Assembly: GCA_943324925.2 (NCBI GenBank)
Contig: CALPNL020000086.1
Location: forward strand, 1-8,036
DNA length: 8,036 nt
Reading direction: 5' to 3'
Origin: Chitinophaga pinensis
GTDB lineage: Bacteria > Bacteroidota > Bacteroidia > Flavobacteriales > Flavobacteriaceae
Position numbers and translations under genes: made by a program. Numbering within the stretch: the first letter of the stretch is position 1; the number at the start of each line of letters is the position of its first letter. Positions 1 through 5,549 of the stretch are shown here, one piece after another. The notes beneath the pieces were generated by a model. The model saw only the letters and a list, made by a program, of their open reading frames with translations, was not told the origin of the DNA and ran no database searches.

Positions 1-18
1 AAATTGAATAAAATAGCT

Positions 19-2238
19 ATGACAGATATCGAAATAGAGAAAGAAAACAAGGCTATTGCCCAAGAATATAAAGAACTTCTCCGAATTAGTTATCAGAAAT
101 TAACTGCTGAAGATAAAAAATTAATCCGAAAAGCTTTTGATGTTGCTGTTGATGCTCATCAAGAACAAAGAAGAAAATCTGGTGAAGCTTATATCTTTCA
201 TCCCATTGCTGTCGCAAAAATAGTAGCGTCTCAAATAGGCTTAGGACCCACCTCCATAGCTGCTGCTTTACTTCATGACGTAGTTGAAGATTCTGAAATT
301 ACAGTGGAAGATATTGAAAAAATGTTCAATCCGAAAGTAGCTCAATTGGTAGATGGACTAACAAAAATTTCTAAAATACAGAAGGATTTAAATTCCTCCA
401 TGCAAGCAGAAAATTTTAGGAAAATGATTCTAACATTGAATGATGATGTTCGAGTTATTTTAATAAAATTGGCAGATCGACTTCATAATATGCAAACTAT
501 GGAATCGATGGTAGACTACAAGCAAACGAAAATTGCCTCTGAAACATTATATATTTATGCTCCTCTGGCCCATCGTTTGGGGCTTTATAACATTAAAACT
601 CAATTAGAAGATTTAGGTTTAAAATATACAGAACCAGGTGTTTATAAAAACATCGTTGATAAAATCAAAGAAACAAAAGAAGAACAAGACGAATACATCA
701 AGAACATTTCAGAGGTGATTAAAAAGTCTTTAGATGAAGAAAATATCGATTACATTATTAAAGGTCGACCAAAATCCATTTATTCTATTCGTAGAAAAAT
801 GAAAGCTCAAAATGTGAGTTACGATGAAGTTTATGACAAATTTGCCTTACGAATTGTATATAAGTCGAATTCCCACGATGAGAAATTTTTAGCTTGGAAA
901 ATCTATTCTATAGTTACCGATCATTATCGTCCAAGTCCTAGCAGATTACGCGATTGGATTTCCTCTCCAAAATCAACTGGTTACGAAGCGCTTCACATTA
1001 CTGTTATGGGACCTTTAGGACGCTGGGTTGAAGTTCAAGTTCGAAGTGAACGAATGGATGAAATTGCCGAAAAAGGATATGCAGCCCATTACAAATACAA
1101 ACAAGGTGCTACTGAAGAAAGTGGTTTGGATATTTGGTTGAACCAATTGAAGGAAGCATTGGAAAACCAAGAAAAAAATGCAGTAGATTTTGTTGAAGAT
1201 TTTAAAATGAATCTTTATTCCAAAGAAATATTCGTTTTTACACCTACCGGAGAAATCAAATCACTTCCCAAAGGAGCAACCACATTAGATTTTGCCTTTA
1301 GTATTCACTCAGAAATTGGAGTTCGCACCCGGGGCACAAAAGTAAACGGGAAGTTGGTGCCACTGAATTTCGAATTAAAGAGCGGGGATCAAATTGAGGT
1401 TATTACTTCGGACAATCAAAAACCCACACCTCATTGGTTAAACTATGTAACTACTTCTAGAGCTCGTACAAAAATTAAAAACGTATTAAATGAAAATACA
1501 AAGAAAATAGCCGAAGAAGGAAAAGAACTTTTAACTCGAAAATTACGTCATTTAAAAGTAAGCTTAAATGAAAAAACTATAAACGAACTAGTTGTTTTCT
1601 TCAAACTCAAAACAAGTTTAGATTTATTTTACAGGGTTGGAAATGGCACAATCGAAAACCAAAAATTGAAGGATTTTGCGGCCCTAAAAAGCAATTCCTT
1701 TATTAATTTCTTTAAGAATAAAATCAAACGTTCTCCCTCAGCAAATATTGAACAGATTTCGAAAGATGAAATTATTTCTACCTACGATTTATTAGTTTTT
1801 GGGGCTGAACAAGATAAATTAGAATACAAATTATCTGCTTGTTGCAATCCAATTGTTGGAGATGATGTATTTGGCTTTTTAACCATAAATGAAGGAATAA
1901 AAGTACACAAAAAGGATTGTCCAAATTCACTCAGCATGCAGTCCAATTATGCCTACAGAGTGATTAAAGCAAAGTGGATCGATTCCTCACAACAAGAATT
2001 TAAAGCCGTTTTAATTATCACCGGAATGGACTATTTAGGTCTAACCAATGAACTCACCAAAGTGATATCAAGCAATATGAATATCAATATTCAAAGTATT
2101 TCACTTACCACTGAAGCCGGATTGTTTAACGGGAGGGTTGCCGTAATTGTTAAAAACAATAGTATACTTGAAAAAATGATGGCCAAAATCCGCAAAATAG
2201 AAGGTATTGATAAGGTTACTCGAGTTTATAAAAATTAA
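19..2238 (+). CDS. spoT: Bifunctional (p)ppGpp synthetase/hydrolase, Rel/SpoT family
   Basis: Makes and degrades the alarmone (p)ppGpp in the cytoplasm: pyrophosphate transfer from ATP to GDP/GTP, and Mn2+-dependent 3'-pyrophosphate hydrolysis. The 739-aa protein has the full long-RSH layout. The N-terminal HD hydrolase keeps H61 (YIFHPIAV), H86-D87 (LLHDVVED) and D153 (ADRLHNM). The synthetase has GRPKSIYSI from G249, D273 (YDKFALR) and catalytic-type E338 (VEVQVR). A TGS domain begins near 404 (IFVFTP). A Cys-rich zinc-finger-like segment has C608-C609 and H630/C634 (HKKDC). An ACT domain covers roughly 661-738. Both catalytic centres look intact, so it is predicted to be bifunctional. I chose ATG at 19 because MTDIEIEKENK fits the usual flavobacterial N-terminus. 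An in-frame TTG at 4 is less likely, but the frame is open to the window edge, so the upstream side cannot be fully judged. It could equally be named rel or relA. Confidence 0.95.
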   Translation: MTDIEIEKENKAIAQEYKELLRISYQKLTAEDKKLIRKAFDVAVDAHQEQRRKSGEAYIFHPIAVAKIVASQIGLGPTSIAAALLHDVVEDSEITVEDIEKMFNPKVAQLVDGLTKISKIQKDLNSSMQAENFRKMILTLNDDVRVILIKLADRLHNMQTMESMVDYKQTKIASETLYIYAPLAHRLGLYNIKTQLEDLGLKYTEPGVYKNIVDKIKETKEEQDEYIKNISEVIKKSLDEENIDYIIKGRPKSIYSIRRKMKAQNVSYDEVYDKFALRIVYKSNSHDEKFLAWKIYSIVTDHYRPSPSRLRDWISSPKSTGYEALHITVMGPLGRWVEVQVRSERMDEIAEKGYAAHYKYKQGATEESGLDIWLNQLKEALENQEKNAVDFVEDFKMNLYSKEIFVFTPTGEIKSLPKGATTLDFAFSIHSEIGVRTRGTKVNGKLVPLNFELKSGDQIEVITSDNQKPTPHWLNYVTTSRARTKIKNVLNENTKKIAEEGKELLTRKLRHLKVSLNEKTINELVVFFKLKTSLDLFYRVGNGTIENQKLKDFAALKSNSFINFFKNKIKRSPSANIEQISKDEIISTYDLLVFGAEQDKLEYKLSACCNPIVGDDVFGFLTINEGIKVHKKDCPNSLSMQSNYAYRVIKAKWIDSSQQEFKAVLIITGMDYLGLTNELTKVISSNMNINIQSISLTTEAGLFNGRVAVIVKNNSILEKMMAKIRKIEGIDKVTRVYKN

Positions 2239-2265
2239 AGTTTTTAACAATCAAGTGGAAACATT

Positions 2266-2283
2266 TTATTATTAAAATAATAA
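2266..2283. promoter_or_regulatory. AT-rich palindrome, candidate operator at the fur promoter
   Basis: TTATTATTAAAATAATAA is a perfect 8-bp inverted repeat around a 2-nt centre. It ends 2 nt before the -7 element of fur, so a bound protein would block RNA polymerase. Size, symmetry and composition resemble AT-rich Fur/PerR-type boxes, which suggests autoregulation by the adjacent Fur-family protein. That is inference: in AT-rich intergenic DNA, palindromes of A and T also arise by chance. Confidence 0.35.
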
Positions 2284-2285
2284 TT

Positions 2286-2293
2286 TATCTTTG
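2286..2293 (+). promoter_or_regulatory. Bacteroidota-type -7 promoter element of fur
   Basis: TATCTTTG matches the Bacteroidota sigma-A element TAnnTTTG exactly. No clear TTG -33 element is visible 17-23 nt upstream. Transcription would begin about 4-7 nt after the final G, at about 2297-2300, which is at or next to the fur ATG at 2300. This makes the in-frame TTG at 2291, inside the element, unlikely as a start and predicts an mRNA with virtually no leader. Confidence 0.6.
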
Positions 2294-2299
2294 CAGAAT

Positions 2300-2755
2300 A
2301 TGACACTAATTTCCGTTGATAATAGTAAAAATCAAGAAATTGTAAAAAATGTTTTTACATTATATCTTGAAAATAATGGGCACAGGAAAACTCCTGAACG
2401 CTACGCTATACTTCAAGAAATTTACGATAGTGAAGATCATTTTGATGTAGAACATCTTTATGTGAAGATGAAAAACAAGAATTATCGCGTTAGTCGTGCG
2501 ACGCTATATAATACAATTGAACTTTTATTGGATTGTGGTTTAGTAAGAAAACACCAATTTGGTCAAAACCAAGCGCATTATGAAAAGTCTTATTTTGACA
2601 AGCAACACGACCATCTAATTATGACTGATTCTGGTGAAGTAATTGAATTTTGTGATCCAAGAATCCAGATGATAAAAAAAACCATTGAAGAAATATTCGA
2701 TATCGACGTGCACAACCACTCTTTATATTTATACGGAACTAAAAAGGTTAAATAA
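2300..2755 (+). CDS. Fur-family metal-responsive transcriptional repressor
   Basis: A DNA-binding repressor of the ferric uptake regulator superfamily, normally a homodimer controlled by a divalent metal. The 151-aa protein has the N-terminal winged helix (RKTPERYAIL at 29-38, then the recognition-helix motif SRATLYNTIELL at 65-76) and a C-terminal dimerisation/metal domain. Putative metal ligands are H47 (HFDVEHLY), E95 (HYE) and H103-D104-H105 (HDH). The CxxC that binds structural zinc after HDHLI in many Fur proteins is replaced (MTDS); only C79 and C118 remain. The ATG at 2300 was chosen because the TTG at 2291 overlaps the promoter. The stop codon overlaps the next ATG (TAATG), so translation is probably coupled to the downstream membrane ORF. 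The sequence does not settle whether it is Fur, Zur or PerR by function. Absence of the Cys pair argues against a classical PerR. Confidence 0.9.
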   Translation: MTLISVDNSKNQEIVKNVFTLYLENNGHRKTPERYAILQEIYDSEDHFDVEHLYVKMKNKNYRVSRATLYNTIELLLDCGLVRKHQFGQNQAHYEKSYFDKQHDHLIMTDSGEVIEFCDPRIQMIKKTIEEIFDIDVHNHSLYLYGTKKVK

Positions 2756-3000
2756 TGAAGGCGAGTGATTATTTTAAAAAAACATTTGTTTTCGTATTTG
2801 TTTTTTCTTTAGCCTATCGAATCGTAATTCAATTATTTGATGGTTTAGATTCATTTAATATAAAGTTCTTTTTAAAAACTCTATTTGTAAGTACACTAAC
2901 TGCACTCATTTTAGGAGTATTAAATTACTTTTTCAAAATAGAATTTATCAAAAAAAGCAATAAAAAAAAAAATAGCAACAACACACAAACAACAAGTAGA
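2755..3000 (+). CDS. Small two-helix membrane protein, in frame with purA as sequenced
   Basis: I do not recognise a named family. The ATG overlaps the fur stop (TAATG) and has an SD-like AAAAAGG 7 nt upstream (2741-2747). Two hydrophobic segments are visible, about residues 10-28 and 38-60, separated by an acidic turn (DGLDSFN). Lysines flank both ends (N-terminal FKK, C-terminal IKKSNKKK), which by the positive-inside rule suggests a hairpin with both termini in the cytoplasm. No stop occurs before the purA ATG at 3001, so the frame continues for 82 codons into PurA. The junction (NSNNTQTTSR) is low in complexity and not PurA-like. The frame hinges on the A11 run at 2962-2972. With 12 As the protein would end at TAG after 73 residues. 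With 10 As it would end at a TGA overlapping the purA start (ATGA). I consider this a separate gene, with fusion, slippage or base-count error all possible. Confidence 0.6.
2962..2972 (+). repeat. A11 homopolymer at the membrane ORF/purA junction
   Basis: Eleven consecutive A residues follow a T and precede TAG. In the membrane-ORF frame they encode lysines. An A7 run lies just upstream at 2950-2956. Runs this long are prone to length error in sequencing, replication slippage, and RNA polymerase slippage. Here each length modulo 3 gives a different product: 11 gives a fusion, 12 an immediate TAG, and 10 a TGA overlapping the purA ATG. Confidence 0.9.
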
Positions 3001-4272
3001 ATGACCGTAGATTTATTATTAGGATTACAGTGGGGAGATGAAGGAAAAGGAAAAATTGTAGACGTACTTACGTCAAAATATGATATTATAGCACGTTTTC
3101 AAGGCGGACCAAATGCAGGGCATACTCTAGAATTTGATGGCATAAAACACGTTTTAAGAACTATACCTTCTGGAATTTTCCATAAAAATTCAATAAATGT
3201 AATTGGAAATGGAGTAGTAATAGACCCGGTTGTTTTCCAAAAAGAAATCGAAGGATTAGAGCGTTTTAATTTAGATATCAAAAACAAATTAATCATTTCA
3301 AGAAAAGCCCATTTAATTTTACCTACTCACCGTTTATTGGATGCTGCTTCAGAAGCGTCAAAAGGGAAAGCCAAAATTGGTTCTACCTTAAAAGGGATTG
3401 GCCCAACCTACATGGATAAAACTGGTAGAAATGGATTACGTGTTGGTGATATTGAATTGGAAGATTTCAAAGACCGTTACAGAGCTTTAGCTGACAAGCA
3501 TGAAGCAATGATTAAATTTTATGATGTTGCTATTCAATACAATCTTGCGGAATTGGAAGTTGAATTTTTTGAAGCTATTGAAGATTTAAAGAAACTGACT
3601 TTCATCGATAGTGAGGAATATTTACACCAAGCTCAAAAGGAAGGAAAATCGATACTTTGCGAAGGAGCTCAAGGTTCATTATTAGATGTTGATTTTGGTA
3701 CCTATCCATTTGTAACTTCTTCTAATACTACTGCTGCTGGTGCTTGCACTGGTTTAGGAATTGCTCCTAATAAAATCAAAGAAGTTTACGGAATTTTCAA
3801 AGCCTATACCACCCGTGTTGGAAGTGGCCCCTTCCCTACTGAAGATTTTGAAGAAGATGGAGCTACAATGGCAAGAGTGGGTAACGAATTTGGTTCGGTT
3901 ACCGGAAGACAAAGACGTTGTGGATGGTTGGATTTAGTCGCTTTAAAATATGCTATCCAAGTAAATGGAGTTACCCAATTAATGATGATGAAGGGAGACG
4001 TGTTATCTGGATTTACGACTTTAAAAGTTTGTACAGAATACAGCTATAAAGGACAAAATATTGCTCATTTACCATACAATATCGAACCTGAAAATGTTAC
4101 TCCAATCTACAAAGAATTCAAGGGTTGGAAAGCAGATTTAACCGGAATGACAACTTATGATGAGCTTCCGGTAGAATTAAAAAATTACATTGACTTTATT
4201 GAAAAAGAAGTTGAAGTGCCAATTAAAATAGTTTCTGTTGGTCCTGATCGTAAACAAACAATCACAAAATAA
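3001..4272 (+). CDS. purA: Adenylosuccinate synthetase
   Basis: Catalyses IMP + aspartate + GTP to adenylosuccinate + GDP + phosphate, the first committed step from IMP to AMP, as a cytoplasmic homodimer. Counted from ATG 3001 it is 423 aa, the normal family length, and residue numbers match E. coli PurA: QWGDEGKGK with D13 and K16, GPNAGHT with H41, the second signature GIGPTYMDKTGR with K140 and R143, and TGRQRRCGW at 301-309 with R303 and R305. CEGAQGSLLDVDFGTYP and the C-terminal GPDRKQT are also typical. The ATG at 3001 is preferred because MTVDLLLGLQWGD is the usual family start. The reading frame is open upstream to 2755, so a 505-aa form with an 82-residue membrane-type N-terminus is possible. 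No SD sequence is seen before 3001, so expression may depend on coupling to the upstream ORF. A strong terminator follows 6 nt after the stop. Confidence 0.96.
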   Translation: MTVDLLLGLQWGDEGKGKIVDVLTSKYDIIARFQGGPNAGHTLEFDGIKHVLRTIPSGIFHKNSINVIGNGVVIDPVVFQKEIEGLERFNLDIKNKLIISRKAHLILPTHRLLDAASEASKGKAKIGSTLKGIGPTYMDKTGRNGLRVGDIELEDFKDRYRALADKHEAMIKFYDVAIQYNLAELEVEFFEAIEDLKKLTFIDSEEYLHQAQKEGKSILCEGAQGSLLDVDFGTYPFVTSSNTTAAGACTGLGIAPNKIKEVYGIFKAYTTRVGSGPFPTEDFEEDGATMARVGNEFGSVTGRQRRCGWLDLVALKYAIQVNGVTQLMMMKGDVLSGFTTLKVCTEYSYKGQNIAHLPYNIEPENVTPIYKEFKGWKADLTGMTTYDELPVELKNYIDFIEKEVEVPIKIVSVGPDRKQTITK

Positions 4273-4278
4273 TAAATG

Positions 4279-4305
4279 AAACGCTTTGAGAAATCAAGGC
4301 GTTTT
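4279..4305 (+). terminator. Intrinsic terminator after purA
   Basis: AAACGCTTTGA (4279-4289), a GAAA tetraloop (4290-4293) and TCAAGGCGTTT (4294-4304) form an 11-bp stem with one T·G wobble. The right arm ends in a short T run, followed by TATATTT. It begins 6 nt after the purA stop and should end the fur-membrane ORF-purA transcript. GNRA loops such as GAAA stabilise terminator hairpins. Confidence 0.85.
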
Positions 4306-4312
4306 ATATTTA
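4285..4312 (+). promoter_or_regulatory. Possible nhaA promoter overlapping the purA terminator
   Basis: TATATTTA (4305-4312) matches TAnnTTTG at all but the last base. TTTG (4285-4288), in the left arm of the terminator hairpin, lies 16 nt upstream as a possible -33 element. Transcription would start near 4316-4319, 7-10 nt before the nhaA ATG. nhaA follows a strong terminator by only about 20 nt, so it needs either a promoter here or read-through. The spacing is slightly short and one base is off consensus, so this is tentative. Confidence 0.3.
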
Positions 4313-4325
4313 AAGCAAAATTAAT

Positions 4326-5462
4326 ATGAAAGAAACCAATTTATTTAAAGCCTTTTTTGAAAGTGAAAAAGCCAGTGGTTTTGTATTAATATTTGCTACC
4401 TTGATTTCTCTGATTTTAGCCAATTCTATTTTCCAATTGGAATACCTTCAAATATGGAATTACGAAATTGGAAACCACAGTCTTACAGAATGGATTAACG
4501 ATGGTTTAATGACTATTTTCTTTCTTTTAATTGGATTGGAATTGGAGCGTGAAGTGTATATTGGAGAACTTTCAACACTAAAAAAAGCAGCATTGCCATT
4601 GATAGGCGCACTTGGAGGAATGATTATTCCTGCTTTAATTTATGCAGTATTTAATCAAGGTACCATCACACAATCAGGTGTTGGAATTCCGATGGCCACA
4701 GACATTGCCTTTGCAATAGGAATCCTTTCACTTTTAGGGAATCGGGTACCCAACTCATTAAAAATATTCCTTACCGCTTTAGCTGTTATTGATGATTTAG
4801 GGGCAATAATTGTAATTGCTATTTTTTATACTTCAAGTGTTTCTTTATTGAATCTAGGAATTGCATTAGGGATTTTGACATTTTTATTTATTCTAAACCG
4901 TCTAAAAGTGAACAGTTTAATTCCTTATTTAATTGGAGGAATTTTAATGTGGTATTTCATGTTAAATTCTGGGGTTCACGCTACAATTACTGGAGTTTTA
5001 TTGGCTTTTGTTATCCCATTTGGCGATGGAAGTAAGAAAAATATTTCATATAAATTACAACACTTGTTGCACCAACCGGTCGCATTTATCATCTTGCCTT
5101 TATTCGCTCTATCAAATACGTGTATCATTTTAAATTCCAATTGGTATGAAGGCTTGAGTCATTCTAATAGTATCGGTATAATTTTAGGATTATTTATTGG
5201 TAAACCAATAGGGATTTGGTTGTTTTCCTATTTAGGCGTACTGCTAGGTATTGGAGTATTACCTAAAAGTTTGAATTGGAATTCTATATTTGGAGCAGCA
5301 ATTTTGGGTGGAATTGGGTTTACTATGTCTATTTTTATAAGCCTCTTGGCTTTCGATAATAATTCGGATATTATCAACTCAAAAATTGCAATTTTAATCG
5401 CTTCAACTATCGCTGCAATTAGTGGGTTTATCTATTTGAAATTTATACTAAAAAGAGATTAA
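4326..5462 (+). CDS. nhaA: Na+/H+ antiporter NhaA
   Basis: Inner-membrane electrogenic antiporter that exchanges 2 H+ for 1 Na+ in the E. coli prototype, giving sodium, lithium and alkaline-pH tolerance. The 378-aa protein is close to the E. coli length of 388 and is hydrophobic throughout, consistent with about 12 membrane segments. The key sites are present at conserved spacing: D126 in ATDIAFAIGIL (E. coli D133), the ion-binding pair D156-D157 in AVIDDLGAI (E. coli D163/D164), K293 in IGKPIGIW (E. coli K300), and H218 in SGVHATITG (E. coli pH-response H225). The fold-typical GLELEREVYIGEL lies near the N-terminus. The ATG at 4326 starts METNLF-like sequence (MKETNLFKAF) just before the first helix. 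No SD is seen. It stands between a terminator and a separate promoter region, so it is probably transcribed alone. Confidence 0.96.
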   Translation: MKETNLFKAFFESEKASGFVLIFATLISLILANSIFQLEYLQIWNYEIGNHSLTEWINDGLMTIFFLLIGLELEREVYIGELSTLKKAALPLIGALGGMIIPALIYAVFNQGTITQSGVGIPMATDIAFAIGILSLLGNRVPNSLKIFLTALAVIDDLGAIIVIAIFYTSSVSLLNLGIALGILTFLFILNRLKVNSLIPYLIGGILMWYFMLNSGVHATITGVLLAFVIPFGDGSKKNISYKLQHLLHQPVAFIILPLFALSNTCIILNSNWYEGLSHSNSIGIILGLFIGKPIGIWLFSYLGVLLGIGVLPKSLNWNSIFGAAILGGIGFTMSIFISLLAFDNNSDIINSKIAILIASTIAAISGFIYLKFILKRD

Positions 5463-5500
5463 AACATTTCATTAAAAGCAATTAATAAATATATCTTAAT

Positions 5501-5534
5501 TTGCAACAGCATTGTTTCCTTTTTCTTAAATTTG
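5501..5534 (+). promoter_or_regulatory. Bacteroidota-type promoter of the OstA-like gene
   Basis: TAAATTTG (5527-5534) fits TAnnTTTG exactly. A TTG at 5501-5503 lies 23 nt upstream, at the outer limit of the accepted -33 spacing; another TTG at 5512-5514 is too close. Transcription would start near 5538-5541, giving a leader of about 10 nt before the TTG start at 5550. The in-frame TTG at 5532 lies within the -7 element and so would not be on the mRNA. Confidence 0.55.
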
Positions 5535-5549
5535 GCAAAAATTAAACCT

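Noticed and set aside
4..18. Upstream TTG start for the Rel/SpoT gene
   Set aside because: It adds only MNKIA before an ATG that gives the family-typical N-terminus, and the frame is simply open at the window edge.
2239..2265. Terminator between the Rel/SpoT gene and fur
   Set aside because: No stem of useful length with a following T run is visible.
2291..2299. TTG start for the Fur-family gene
   Set aside because: The TTG lies in the TAtcTTTG promoter element and so is probably not transcribed; ATG follows 9 nt later.
3099..3296. Open frame on the - strand inside purA
   Set aside because: It is antisense to a strongly conserved gene and shows no recognisable protein features.
5478..5504. 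Imperfect inverted repeat (GCAATTAA / TTAATTTGC) after nhaA as a terminator
   Set aside because: The stem is AT-rich with a bulge, the loop is about 10 nt and no T run follows; it more likely contains the -33 region of the next promoter.
5532..5549. TTG start for the OstA-like gene
   Set aside because: It lies in the TAaaTTTG promoter element, and starting at 5550 gives a clean signal peptide beginning MKK.
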